Origin: Alviniconcha marisindica
Lineage: Eukaryota > Mollusca > Gastropoda > Provannidae
DNA: 64,000 nucleotides
NCBI GenBank assembly: GCA_018857735.1
Contig: JABMCL010000131.1
Location: 176,001-240,000, forward strand
Direction: 5' to 3'
The number at the start of each line of letters is the position of its first letter. The first letter of the stretch is position 1. The position numbers and the translations under genes were made by a program. Of this stretch, positions 1-58,900 are shown piece by piece. Below the pieces are notes generated by a model that ran no database searches, was not told where the DNA came from, and saw only the letters and a list, made by a program, of their open reading frames with translations.

Positions 1-48
1 TGCCATAAATGGGGATGGTAGGTTAGGTCTTGAGCACACGCAGGAGGC

Positions 49-44523
<44,475 letters not shown>

Positions 44524-47322
44524 TACTGTGCCTGGTTAACTAATGTCTCTGCTGTCATGTATGGATTTACTGTAATTTCAGCAGAGCTTACTTTTGTTTC
44601 TCTGATGACCTGGTTAACAAAACCAAAAACAAGCATTAAGAACTTAAAATTAAATTACACATTTAAAACCAATATGTCAGGAGGATCTGATTCTTCACAT
44701 GTCAAATTGAAGTAAGCTGATTAATCAGATAATTAAACTGAAGCAACATATTAAACAATCTTGTCAAGTTAACATTGTTAAAAACAAAACTGGATTTTCA
44801 GTTATAAAATTAACTTTAAAGATTCAGTTCAATTGAATTTGATATCTTGATTTTGACTCTTTTCTTCTTCTTTCAACATGTCAATTATTCTGGCGCCTGT
44901 AACTACAACTCCAGTTACAATACTTAAACACAGTGGCAGATTTATCCCTGTAATTTTGTGCAATTCACACTAAAGGAATCCTGTAACATGTGCTACAATC
45001 TGTATGGGTGTATCTCTCTGTATTTGCTGGGTACACTGCAGCATCCACGGTAGGAGACTGACTGCCCTGTGGTAATAAAAGCTCAGTTGAGTCAGTGATG
45101 AAATCTGATCCGACTGCAGTCTGGACAGCAGCAAAACTGAACCCGAATTATTTATTTCACTGATAAAGTGCAGGGTGTGTAAAACTAAATGAAACAATGT
45201 CTGTAAAACGTATATAAAACTGAATTTGATTTGTTTACATTCGTCACTGTGACTGTGCAACTTCCCAGAAATTACATTATGTACAGTGCTCACTAAGTTG
45301 AGACTGAATGCGAACATTGCAAAGCAACAGACAAGTAGCTAAAGTAAACTCTAAAAACTGACGTACATCAGCACGAATAGCGATGAACATGGTATGCAGA
45401 AGGCAGCAGTGTGTCAGTGTCCCTTCATTGGATGTCAATTCTGGTACTTTCGAAAGCAAATCGGCCCTACCACAGGCAGAGACGTCATGTCGACCTCCGA
45501 TTGATTCCCCACAGTTACACACAGAAAGTCAAGCCAGACATCAGGCTAATCAACGAATGAAACAGTCGATGATGTAATATTCCGATGTCTACACTAATTT
45601 ATCGTCGCCATTCGTTCAAGTTGGTCCCAGTCCGTACACTAGATGTTAAAAATACAAGCGGATTTGACGTCCTACCGTAAAAATTACATCCCTTCCTACT
45701 TGTTTTACTAAGAGTTTTCTCCCTTGATTCGTCGATCTGACAGGATTTTTTTTACCACACATAAAAGGAAGTGGAAAACAGACTGTATTCTGCGCATTTT
45801 TATTCCATCCATGCACAAGATTATACGTTGAAATTGAATTTCTATAAATATGCCAGAACATTGTTTGTAATAAATCGTTTATGACTTTCCAAGGTAGGTA
45901 GTGTTGCTTAATGTCCTCAGATGTCAGTTGACATATTAGGGACAAGCTGAGACCAATGCCGAAGCATGGTTCAATATAGCTTTACGTCCACGGAAACCAG
46001 AAGGCTCGTTAAGACGGACAGCCTAGGACGGCCACCTCGACTCTCACACAGCTCCTGAACTATGTGACTTTCCAAAAAACATTATGTATGGAACTAGTAT
46101 CTCCTTTGTGACAAGTCACAGGTACCTAGTGACGCGCTACCTTAAATCCACAATTGCCACAGTAGGCTAAATCGTCCCTTTGGCTGTATTTAGGCTGTGC
46201 CGGCAAAAAGTCTATGATCCAGAAATTGTGTCGGGCAAGGGCTGCTTCTCTGTCGGTAGATATAACATTGATGATGATGATGAATGAAGTAATGCTTAAC
46301 TTGATGGCCTCGGATGTCGGCTGACATATTAGGGACAACCTGAGACCAATGCCGAAGCATGGTTCAATAAATTTTTACGTCCACGGAAGCCAGAAGGCTC
46401 GTTAGGACGGACAGCCCACGGCCACCTCGACTCTCACACAGCTCCTGAACTTTGACACATTGATGATGGGAAAGAAAACTCAATCTAGCCAAAACAAAAA
46501 GATCAAAACTTGACACACAAAAACCACACGGACTAAAAAACAAAACAAACAAAAAACGCTGAACAGATCGATTTTATACCTCCGTTGTTATACTACTGAA
46601 CTGTTTGTTCGTTGCTTGAAAAAGCAGTTTACCCTAAAAAATATTTTAAAAATGAATAAAATGCACTACACGGTTTGTCAGTAACTGAAGATTTACTGAT
46701 TAGAATAAACGTTCTTTCACAACCTTTTTTTAGCGTTTTTAAAAATCTTCCCAGTAAACATGGCGGTACCGGGCTGGTACGGGCACAGTGGGGGCATCCG
46801 AAACTGACACGGGAATGTTTACTGGGTTGTTTCAGAACAGCTGTTTCAGATTATTATTTTTTAACATCCAAGTTACTGATTACTGAAAGCAGAGCCACTA
46901 ACGAGAAAAAAGTGTTCTCGCTCATGTAGACAAAAACTCTATCTGTAACTAATAACCTATGCATATTATCGCATGCATATTATTTGATCATGCAGCACAC
47001 CGAATCTACTCGTTTTCCAGGCTGCTTAAAAAATTTACAGCCGGCAGTGGCACCTTTAGTGGCACCAGCGTCAAGGTCAGCTTTGGGTCAAGGGTCAAGC
47101 GGTCGAGCTCAGACTGAGGTTGAGACAGGTTCATGGTTATTTATTTATTTTTATTTTTTTATTTTTTATCTTTCACTCCATCGGATTACTTAACAATAAC
47201 AATATACTTTATTCATCCCAGAGGGAAATTAAAGCTGTCGTTCGATCATTAACGCGCTAGGCCTACTGAGAACTGAATTTCACTTAGCGGGAAGTTGAAT
47301 GCAGTAACGTTTATTTTGGGAA
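44524..47322. other. Divergent intergenic region: HERC4 5' end and duplicated repeat
   Basis: Holds the HERC4 5' UTR and promoter, which I cannot place exactly; TGACGTACATCA near 45360 is a CRE-like site. A repeat of about 165 bp occurs twice (45899-46065 and 46290-46457), sharing GACATATTAGGGACAA, GACCAATGCCGAAGCATGG and CCACCTCGACTCTCACACAG. At 47190 AATATACTTTATTCATCCCA with GAGGGAAATTAAAG is a common LINE 3'-end motif. No other coding sequence is supported. Confidence 0.6.
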
Positions 47323-47353
47323 CGGAAATTCCGGAAAAAGTGCTTTCACTTTC
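47323..47353 (+). promoter_or_regulatory. Putative kappaB-like and IRF/ISRE-like sites
   Basis: CGGAAATTCCGG (47323-47334) contains the NF-kappaB-type half-site pair GGAAATTCC; CTTTCACTTTC (47343-47353) is GAAAGTGAAAG on the other strand, which fits the ISRE/IRF consensus GAAANNGAAA. They stand just ahead of a possible first exon of the coiled-coil gene. Motif matching only. Confidence 0.35.
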
Positions 47354-47359
47354 GCATCG

Positions 47360-47391
47360 CAGTAAACAGCACAGATGTCAACGCTCGCTTT
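47360..47391 (+). other. Possible 5' non-coding exon of the coiled-coil gene
   Basis: A GCTCGCTTT/GTAAGT donor follows the promoter-like motifs. A strong acceptor, CTTTCTGTTTCAG, ends at 48508, upstream of the start ATG at 48696. The 5' limit is unknown. Confidence 0.35.
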
Positions 47392-48695
47392 GTAAGTTTA
47401 TTCGTCAGAAAGAATTCAGGTGCATTATGTGAGTTTTTATCGGCATTTGGTCAACGACTGGCAGTCTTTTAGTATTGTGGATCAGGAAATTGGGGGGAAA
47501 ACCCACTTCTATTTCTAAAAGTTCCGAGATCGACACGACTGGGCTTTCCGGTTGGGCTGTGGCTGCGTATACAGTCATGCAGTGCATATATCTTTTCTTG
47601 TTGAAGATTCAGACAGATGCTGTCTGTAACTGTTTAAATCCATGCGTGATTTTGTTTTTGAACTGGACACAGTAAGTAAACATGGTGCTTAATGTCCACA
47701 GAAACCACAAGGCTTATTAGGGACGGTCAACACAGTAAGACTCTTAGTGTCTAAGAGTCATTCAGGTGAGGCGGTGTGTATACATTGTACACTTAATTTC
47801 TTTTTGTTTAGCACAGTAATAATCTGTTATTTAAACAGTACTATGCGTATGATTAAATGCATTCTACATTTCCGATCTTGTGTGAATCAAGACTGTTGCT
47901 GTCACTGTACGTGTTAGGGTGACTACTTCCAGATACTGGGCCAGGCTCACACACACGACACAGTCTCAGGTGACACATACAACGTTGCCTCTGTTCTCTG
48001 TATCTTTTGGGTGCAGAATCCAGGTTTCTGACACAAATGCAATGATTGGGGACTGGACAGTGGTTTAGTGGCAATTACTGGCCACAATGACAGTTTGAGA
48101 ATTGTTCATGCAGTTGGTGTGAACTGAGATGTTGTTGAGATGGTTCCAGTCCATTGCCACTGACACAAAGACAGATTTTTAGCATTGCTCTGTGCATCAA
48201 TGCTGGATGTTGAAGCATCCGTTGTTGTTGACTACATAACTGTGAACTGGTTGCTTGTCTGGAGTGTTTCTTGCACTTATTTATATATATATAATACTAG
48301 ATGACCTTTATGAGCAGTGAGGAACTGATTTGCCAGAGTGGCTGGCAGCAGTGGCACCAGCCCCACAACCAACCTTGTAGAAGAATGTGAGACAAAGCTG
48401 CTGTACTCTATCAAGTGTCACATATGTCAGTCATTGTATACATAAAAATGTGATGATCATTTAGATGTGCACTCCCACATACAATGATGCATACACTTTC
48501 TGTTTCAGACACAGTTTCAGGAAAACCAAACCAGTGTTTCCCATTCAAGTGCCAAGGCCAGCTAGCTGAGTATATTAATGTGAAAACTGAGAGACAAAGT
48601 GGTTTCAGGATCAGTGCTGTGTTTGTCTACTAAGTAATCTTCGTGAAATCAGTACTGAACTTAATAGTTCTTAGTATAATATATTATGTGAAGGC

Positions 48696-51600
48696 ATGGA
48701 AGAAAACACACATCCTGCTGATACTAGTGATAGTTTAAACCATGGTTCTGAATGTAACGAACAGCACATATCACTGACAACAACAGAAAGGCATCAGCTG
48801 GGTATGGAAAGCTCTCCAGTAGAACATGATATGGAAAGTCCAGATCTAAACATTAATGGGGAAAGTGATACAACGACCAAGACACTGGAAGCAGAGAAAG
48901 CTGTGGACAGTCATATACCTGGATGTGAAACTGAAAGCCATAGTTGTCTGTCTTTTACAGAGAATGATGCAGCAAGAGAAATCCAGTCAAGTGTGAAAGA
49001 AAGTGGAACATCTTCAGCTGAAAATGATGCTCTAGTAAACAAGGCAGATGGTGTGCAATCATCAGGTAGCAATGAAACTCCTGCCACCGTACATACTTCA
49101 CCTGCAAAACAGCAATCACCAGCTGAACTTCAAAAACTCTCTTTAAGTGCAGCGAGGTTGCAGTCAAAACCAGAAAAGGAGGCAACAGCTGAATCTCAGC
49201 AGATTCCAGCTACAAATAGACAGTCTGTTCTTCAGAGCAGCAGCATATCAACAGACCCAAAGCACTTCTCTGTATTAAGTCATAGAGAAGATGGTCAATC
49301 AGAAAAAACGTTTCAGTCCTTTGAATGTAAGATGCCCATGAATTCCCAGACTCCTTCACAGGTCCATAAGTCCACCAGAGTTGAAAGTCAGACAGAAATA
49401 AAAGAGGAAACTTCATGGGACAGCATGACACATGCTCATGAAAAGACAAACTGTCTGCAGTACTCACCTAGAAGCCAGATTTACCCAGAAAAACCAATGT
49501 CAACTGAAAACCAGAGCCTGACAGGATACCTTGATGGTGTTATCTCCAGCATTCAGTCGTTCACAGGGAACCATCCAGAGACTGAAAAGGACAATGTACA
49601 GATCTCACGGGCAGAGCTGACACTTATGGTACAACAAACACTGGCAGCACAGACCATGTGCAACTATCTGCAAGACCTTGTGCAGGAGAACAAGACACTC
49701 AGTCAACAAAATGAAGTCTTAAAAGAGGCTGCTGTGCAGAGAAGGTATGGGCGAGGTGTTGGTGACCAAAGAGATGTTTCACTGCAAAGCCTGCCTGCGT
49801 ACAAACAAGGCGCAGAGGCCCAGGTGTTCCGCTTTGACAGATACTCACTACCACCAGGCTCACTTCCTCCTACTCTGGACAGCTCACACCCCTCAGGTCC
49901 CCAGCCGTCCTCACAGCTCAACCCAAACAAAGGCCTTCGCAGTCCAGGCCAGGAAGGATGCAGTAAGCCTGCTTCAGGAAGATGGGGACTCAGTGAACAG
50001 TGTTAGTCTTCAGCTGCCCAGCCAGCTCATCTTAGATGGTGACCCATCACTCAGCAGCAACAGGGACAAAGAAGTTTCAGCAGCAGGCAACATACTGCCC
50101 CTCCAACTCAGTGCTCCAGGAAATGCTGCAGCTGGTGCATCTTTATCTGTTCAAGGTCTAAATATTCCATATGATATCCTAGCAAGTGCAGGGTACCGTT
50201 CTGTTGGACCACAGCAGCACCAGGAGTCAGTGATAGGGAGTGCAGGAGTGTCTCAGGAGCAGTATAAGCTCCTGTCTGAAGAACTGGAAAGGATTAAGCT
50301 GTTTGTGCATAAGATCTGTAAGGAAGGAGGCCTTCACCCAAATAACTATAATGTAAGTATTGGTGTTACAACACAATACCAGTACTGCTGTAATGTGTAA
50401 TTAAACAATGAATTCCCTCGTTTAAGACCAGTCTGAACATCAACCCAAAATGACATTAAAAGAGGGGTGTTTTTTGCCAGTCTTGGTCAGGGGTTATTTT
50501 CACATGGAAATAGGAAGGGAATGATTTCAAATAGGTGGTTTCTGAACAGTCAGTTGTGTTTCATCAGTGTTTTCACTGTACAGGTTACAAAGAAATTGTT
50601 TTTGAAGTCAAGGAATAACTGAACTGCATTCTGCTTCTGTCAGTATCACATCCCAAAACTCCAAGAACAGAATATGTTGTTCCTTAGTGTGTAACTGGAT
50701 GGAATGGATATTATTAAGTGAACACAGCAGATAGGTAACCACTGCTTCTTCAGTCCTATCCCAATGTTGCTAACTTGATAAATGCTTGTCTTGTAGTTGT
50801 ATTAATACTATTATGAGCTGACTCTGATTTGTGATAGGCAAATAATGTATACATTAAAACCTCAAAAATAATAAATTATGTATCATAATGTATTCCTCAC
50901 ACACACACAAACACACACACACACAGAAGGAACGAGGGATGGGGACAGGTAAACAGGGGAGGCAAACTGTAAGAAGACTGAATCTAAAATCACTTGTGGA
51001 TATTTTTGTAGCTCTATGTGAGTTTTTAATGCAGTTTTGAAGGCCAGAGAGGATTGAATGTGATGGATGTCAGAAGGGAGTGAATTCCATTGCTTTGGAA
51101 CACAGTAGCCTGGGAAAAACAACCTTTGCCATTAGGAAAAACAGCCTTGGCCAAAGGACTTTGTATGATGTCATAAGGGCCTTCTGTACTGATGTCTCTA
51201 CTAGCTGTTTTAATTTAAAGGAACAAGCCTTCTCAGGTTTGAATCGGGAGTGACTAATTGAGTTCATTGAGTGCTTGTGACAGGTGGAAAGAACATGATG
51301 TAAAGTATAAACTGTGCAATTAAAAGTACCACTGATCTGATAAAAAAATTTTTATTAGTTGTCACTAATGTCAGCATCACTAACACTTTTTATACTCTTT
51401 CCACATGTTTGGCGCTCTTTGAACCTCTTTTTTAGTTTGATGTCACAAAGGCAAAGTGTCTTTGAGTTTTGATACCACACAGAATACCAGAAACTCTCAG
51501 CTCTGCATTGTACAGGTCACATTGTCTTCTGCTTCTTCTTCTTTTTTTCTTTTTCTTTTTTGTCAGTTAGCTAGCAGATGAAAAAAATAATGCTAGTTAC

Positions 51601-52535
51601 TACAGAAAAAATGACTAAAATTAGTTTTAAACATTTTTCATAAAAAATTCTTTCACTGAAACTGAGATGGCTACATCCTTTAATATTGATTGGCCCAAGT
51701 CATGAGACCTGATATCAGTGTTATAATATGTCTGATTCAATGACTGGCACAATGTAAGAGATCTGTTTTCAGCAGAGTACCTTCAGAGTGCGGAAGAATT
51801 CTCTGCTTGCTGAGCTGGGCTGCTGAAAACTATGTGTCAATGAGAAGAAAAAGGTCTAACTCTAAGTCTGGGGAAAACAACAACCCCTCCCCCCCAAAAA
51901 GTTTTATTGTGATGTGCATTGAACAAAAAAAGAGTGTCAAATGCTAATTAAAGAATAAAAGTATGCAACTGTATGAATTCTCAAAGACTTTATTTGTTCA
52001 TGTTATACTATTTATAGCCTGTAAATAAGTATGCTGTAATGTGTTGTTGCCTGCCATTATGGGGGTGGTTGTTTGTTTTTCAAAGGAGCTGGTGAACTTG
52101 CGTGATAAAGTGGCAAAGCTTCAGGTTGAGAACAATGAACTCAAAACAGAGCTTGAAAACCGGCCCATTATGAAACCAGTGCCTGGACCAGGAGAAAATG
52201 ACCATGTTCGACAGCCATATGCATGGTTCCAGGAAGAGAATGCTAAACTGAAAGCGCAGGTAAGACATCCAGGCAAAGCCCTGTGCTGCTGATATAGATT
52301 ATGATAAATTATTATTAATGCTGACAGCTTCATCCTGTTTCAAACAAGGATTTTGTTCTTGAAATTAGCTTTACACGAAGCAGTAGGAGGACAAACATTC
52401 TTTTCATTTGTTATCTGAGACAGTCATTGTCTGGTTAAGACTGCCATGCTTTGGACATAACCTGCACACACATGCATCTAGACACTCATGCACTTCCCCC
52501 TCCCCCCACACACACTCATGCACACACACCACACA

Positions 52536-52589
<54 letters not shown>

Positions 52590-55012
52590 GGGTTAGCTCA
52601 GTGGTACACTAATAGAGCACCAGACTCATGATTGAAAGGTCATGGGTTCAGTTCCCAGCAGGAGCGGCATCAAAACTTTTCCAGGGTCAGCTTTCTGTCT
52701 TGACTTTTATTTCAGTATCTGTTCCCCCCTGATGTTACCACAGTAGCACGTAGAAAAATATCCCAGTCATTCTGCCAAAAGTGCAGGTGGCAGATTTTTC
52801 TGCTAAACACACATGTGCACCCTGCTTACATGTGCACATATGTCGCTGCAAATAAAGTCACTGTAAACTGGTGCATGGTGGTATGACTATGATGTACACA
52901 GAATGTGTGCCAAGACAGCAGCAATTTCACATGGCACCAGCCATGTAACGACCAAACAGCACTTTAGTGTAAGTACACCACTTCAGTTAATGTTATGGTC
53001 AGAAATGCACTGTGTAAAGCTACAGTCACTCATTCAGAGTCGCATAGGACTAGAGTGCTCAGAAGCAGAGAATGGCACTATATAGTTGCCATTGTGATGC
53101 ACTTAGGGCTCATCTCAATATGAAGCATTCAACAAGTTTTGACATATGATAGATAACATGCAGGCATGCATGCATACCCTTGTGCGCGTGCGCACACACA
53201 CACGTACACACACACACACACACGCTATGCACACAAATACATAATGCACACACATACATGTATACACACTCACACAGACCCACCCACTCCCAGCACCTGG
53301 AAGGAAACACACGTGCAAGCATACATACATTTAAGACGGACTACAGGATGAGATTTTGGTTCTAAAGTCAAGGCAGTCTGTTGTTTTGGTACTTTAGTAT
53401 TCAGTTCATTTTGGACACATTTTGTTGGGAGGAAGTCATAAGCTCATCATACTTATAGTGAATGTGTCCCACTTTTTTTGTTCTTTATTTTATATTTTTT
53501 GGTCACAAAGATTTGTCTTTTTGTGTATTGTTGTTTTTAAAAATAATTTTGATTCAGTAAAAACCCATTGAGACAAAATGCCTAATAGTACCGTCAGCAT
53601 TGATTTACTTATTCTTAGTGGGATTTGGTCTCACATTAAAGCACCACAATGTAAGTATGCAGTGTGGAAGTGCACTGCAGGTATTGTTGAATAACCTTGT
53701 CTCAGAATGGTTTGTGTGTGTGTGTCCCCTTCTATATTATTTCTTATTCAGTGCCATAAAAATGTCAAATGTCATAAACTGAGTTATAGCTCCTGAAAAC
53801 AGTGTGAACTAAAATGGGTAAGTATCGCCATAAAAGTGAATTACAACTTTAGTATGTGTTATAAAGGGCTGTTGGAAATAAATGTTTAAACTGGTCATGA
53901 TAATAAACTAAACCTTTAAACCTGTTATGATAATAAACTATTTCGCTCTTCTTCAGTTGCTGACCACATAATTTATTTTTTAATAATAATATTCATTTAT
54001 TGTATATTATATTTAATTTCTTTCTTTCTCCATCTCTCTCTCCATGTCTTTTAGCTGACTGTGAGTGATTAACTGTGATTTGTAATGCACCTGTTAACAG
54101 AATCTGAATTAATGGAGATTTTATTTTAATAATTTTATTTTGTTCTTGTTTTTCAAAATCTTTTTTTTTTTTTTTTTTTAATTTCAAAATCTTTATGTTT
54201 CCACATTATGTCTCATCATAGCCTTTTTCTCTAAAATTGTGTTGTTTTTGTTTTCAGGTGCAGCAGCAGAAGATTCTGGAGAAGAAACTGATCGATTTCA
54301 TAGCAAAACAGGGCAAGCAGACTTTGCTGAAGTCAGATCTCAAAGGATCCTCTTCTGAAACAAGACCTGACTCACAGGTTGATGATTCCCATTAAGCTTT
54401 AAACTTTCCTACAAGTTTTGATGATCTTGACTGACCTTCAGGATCATAATACCATTAGCGTCTGATGCACATGCCTGCAAGATCTTTAAAACTCAGCATG
54501 GTGATAAATCCTATTAAGCTTTGCACTTACCTACAAGTTTTGGTGATCTTGACTGACCTTCAGGATCATAGTACCATCAGAGTCTGATGCACAAGAAGTG
54601 CCGACAAGATCTTTAAAACTCACCATGGTGATGACTTCCATTAAGCTTTACACTTTCCTACAAGTTTTGGTAATCCAGATTGACTTTCAGGATCATAGTA
54701 CCATCAGTCTGATGTACACAAATTGCCCAGTGTTACAGCTGGTCTGGTGCCAACTGGGGCAGCATTGCTGTTTTCTTGCAACATTGCCATCACACCTTCA
54801 TAGAGTTCAGATGAGTTCATAGCTTGCCTGTCACATACTGCAGCCTCTCTGATGTTTAGCACAGCCAGTGTGTGTTCACACTGTGTGTGTTCACACTGGC
54901 TGTGCTAAACATCAGAGAGGCTGCAGTATGTGACAGGCAAGCTATGAACTCATCTGAACTCTATGAAGGTGTGATGGCAATGTTGCAAGGATCACAGATT
55001 TGATGGATGTTG

Positions 55013-55065
<53 letters not shown>

Positions 55066-55938
55066 CAAGAGTGTAAATTAGGATTTGTCAGGGTGATGGT
55101 GAGAGTGAGCATGAGGGAGAGAGAGAGGGAAGGGGGAGAGGGATGAAGTGTGAGAGGAGGCTGGGGATGGAGGGAGTGTGAAGGGTCTCAAGAAGGGCAA
55201 CTGAAGGGAAGTTGAAAAAATGTTAGCTTATTATTAAGTTGATTTGATGTAACTGTTGTTTTTACTATCCTGTCAAAAGACAAATTTGTCTCATGACACT
55301 ATAAAGTGTTCTGTATTCTGCCCAGCATTCACTGTAATTGTGAAGTGCATCATGCTCATTGCAGTTGACATGCAATCAAATTTTTCTTTTATTATTGCTG
55401 TTGTTGTTGCTATTTGATCTGGTCCCACAAATCATCACTCACATAACTAGTTTTTCAAACCTGATATAATGAGATCAGTTGGGCATTTTGAAGCAAACAT
55501 TTTAGTTCTGTACTACAGCTAAGGTGAATGTTCCATTACTAATGAAAATGAAGGAAGGGGAGTGAGTGAATGAGAATTCTCAGCAGTGTTTTGCATTTGT
55601 TTTCATGACGCAGCCTCCATCTTCAGTGGGCCCTCATGCACTCCCTACAATTCCCTCCATGGTAAACGTTCTTTGCCAGACTGATGTGGACTGTCAGGAG
55701 TGTGCTACTCAGACAGACTGCAAGCAGCCAGAAGACTCAGCACACCAGCTACATCTAGCGAGGATGGAAGTGGCCCGACTGCAACAGTTTTCGCAAACTC
55801 AGCTTGCCAACATGAACAAGCAGCTGATTCAGGTAGTTAATTTACTTTTTGTGCATATATGTACACACACAAACACACACACATCAACACACGCACACAT
55901 GCATGCATGCATGCATGCACGCACACACAGACACACAC

Positions 55939-55982
<44 letters not shown>

Positions 55983-58900
55983 GAAGTGTTTCGTGAACTT
56001 TAATAATAATTATATATGTGCTGTATGGACCTAGGAACTTCTTGGTCTTGTAGGGATTTTTGAAACAAAGGCGAACAAAGGTAAAAGAATGTTTTCAGTA
56101 CGCTTGAAGGTGTGGTTGGAGGGGGGGTGTTCTCTTGTTGAGTATTTTAGCATCAGTGGATTTTTTTCCCCCAACTAGGCACGGCACAATGAGATGGAAT
56201 ATGGGAAGGCTGTTGAAAAAATCCATTCCGAGCTGAATGCAGCAAATGCGGACAATGTGCACATGCATCAGCAGCTGGCAGACAAGATGAGGCGTTGTGA
56301 AGAACTCGGCAGCCAGCTGACTGGTATCCACCAAGAGGCAGGATATTTTTCATGTTTTTGTAGCATGTGTGTGTGTGTCACTGTGTGTGGATGTGAATTT
56401 ATGTTATGTTGGTATTTAAATTTCAAGTTGATTTGTGAATATCTGTGTGTGGATAGGTGTGAATTTCTTTTATTTTGACATTGCATGGTTTTCAAAAGTT
56501 GTAAGTGCCTGTGTGGGTGTGCTTGTGAATTTATTTATGTTGATATTACACAATTTGTGTGTGTGGCATGGTATGTTTGTGTATGTGCATGCACATGTGT
56601 GTGTGTGTGTGTGCATGCATGTGTATCAGCATGTGTGTGTGTGTGTGTGTGCTGCTGTTGAATATTAGAAATGTTTGTCTGTATTTCCAGGATGCTAGTT
56701 TCTCATGATTTTAAAAGTTTAGCAACATCTTTCTATACATCTTTCATTCTGCTTGGAAAAAAAAAAGAAAAAAAAGTTAGAGTGAAAAAGAGAAAGGAAA
56801 TTTGTTGTTTAAAGAAATTTGTTATTGTGGAACTCTGCAAAGCAGATGATGTAAGGGAATCAAGCAACTGTGAGCAGAAAACTCAGAAGGGACAGTGGCG
56901 CCTGTTTTAGCAGCAAGGGCAGTCAGCAGTCACAGATTTAGACAAATGCTGTGACAACAAGCGGAAGTGGTGTTGGCTGGGAAAGAAATATGAAGATGTG
57001 GCCTTCACCACAAGGCACAAAGCTGCAAGAAAAACGAAGAGCATGCATGCTGTCGGCTGTGCAGGTCTGACATACAGTATTAGAATACAGCTGGAACCCA
57101 ATGACTCGTGGACCACGTGGTATTTTGGAAGTTGGTATGATGGCAGATGCTATTTGTTCACTCTTAAATTTTGGTGGCCTGCATAATATAACCGTCTCGT
57201 GGTTGACTGCATTTGAGCATAAAAATTCCAGGTTCATTACAAACTATAGACCAGAGTTTCAGTGACTTAAATATCAACAGAAAGGACTGGGTGTTTGCAC
57301 AAACACCACACGTGTAGCCTTTAGGAGAATGTTTTGGATGCAAAATATTTAAATTAAAAAAGCTGGCCAGACCAAGGTTTTTGTCTCCAGGTTTCACCAA
57401 ATTGCATGCTTCATTAAGAAATGAATCCCCCCCCCACCCCCCTTTATGTTGGCCATTTTCATCCACCTTTGTCTTTATGTATCCATGTCTGTTTGGTACT
57501 TTATTTAGCACATAGCCTCTCACACATGACCATAAAGCTGATTTCCTTGTTTTCTTTCAGTTTGATAAGCTACAAAACCAAAACAAAAAGCTGGAAGGAA
57601 TGCTCAAAGATGAACGGAAGCGGAACATAAATGTGGAAGAAATGATCAAAGATGAACGCAAGCGCTATGCCCGAGATGAAAAGCAGTTACTTGACCAAGT
57701 CAAACTGTTGACAAGCAAGACTAAAGCTGTAAGTATTTTATGGGGTTGGTGATTTCTAGGTGGAGCTATGTTTTACATCTCCATGGTACAACAGTATTTG
57801 GTTCTGAAGACATGAATAGTATGTGTTCCATCCTCACCGGTATTTGCTCCTAAGCAGAGGTTTGGCAGGATATATCTCTTTTTGGTCAGTTGGACAAATG
57901 TGTTTAGCAGCTTTTTTGATATATGCAAAAGAGCCTCAAATGGCTTTAGCTTCATTATTATGATTAGACTTCATAAATTTGGGTCACCTACCCAGCTACA
58001 AGAGCAGCATTACCCATTCCTACCAGTGTTACAGTGGGTGCAGTATCTCTGTGTCCAAACAGTGGTATGGCTGCCAATGTTTGGAATTTTTAACATGCGC
58101 ACATTGATGAATGTGACTGCCCACTGGGGCTGTATGGAATTTTTAACATGCACACATTGTTTTTAACATGCACACATTGATGTATGTGATTGCCCACTGG
58201 GGCTGTATGGAATTTTTAACATGCGCACATTGTTTTTAACATGTGCACATTGATGCATGTGACTGCCCACTGGGGCTGCATGAACACTGTGAGAGAGTCT
58301 ACACTGAAAATTAACTCTGGGAGAAAAATCCCTTGCCACACTGGGGAATCAAATGCTCATCATGTTTATAAACTAATAACTCTAATAATTCCAAACCCCA
58401 GTGGGAGTCAAATTCTTTAACTCCCAACACTGCTGACAAATCTGTAACCCATTGCACTCACAGGTCACCCCCCTGCAGCTGGTCACTGAAACTAGTAACC
58501 AGCGTCGTCACAAAATACACATTTTTTGTTCACTCTTCAGTTGGTTTGGGTTGGATGGATTGCTTGCATCATGGCTTGCTTGGAGCTGCACCACCTTCAA
58601 TTGATTTAGGTGCAGTGGGTTGCTTGCAGCAACTTCAGTTGATTTTGATTGGGTGGATTGCTGCTTGTACCATGGATTGCTTGCACCAACTTTAATTGAT
58701 CTTTACTGGATCGACTGCTTACAGCAACGTCAGTTGATTTGGGTTGGGTGGATTACTTGCACCATGGTTTCATGCAACATGTCAATGCCTATACCAGTGT
58801 AACACACTAGTGCACGCACGCACACACACACACACACCTGTATATCTTCCTGCTAGCCTACATTTGTCTGCATGCCTGCCTGCCTGTAAGTGTCTGTGAC

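Noticed and set aside
49747..49935. A separate start at 49747 for a second protein.
   Set aside because: The first part of that frame is unlike coding sequence; the frame becomes sensible only after about 49.93 kb, so a frame change in one exon explains it better.
52592..52665. A Met-type tRNA gene.
   Set aside because: Stem mismatches and continuation into a SINE body shared with 38.1-38.5 kb.
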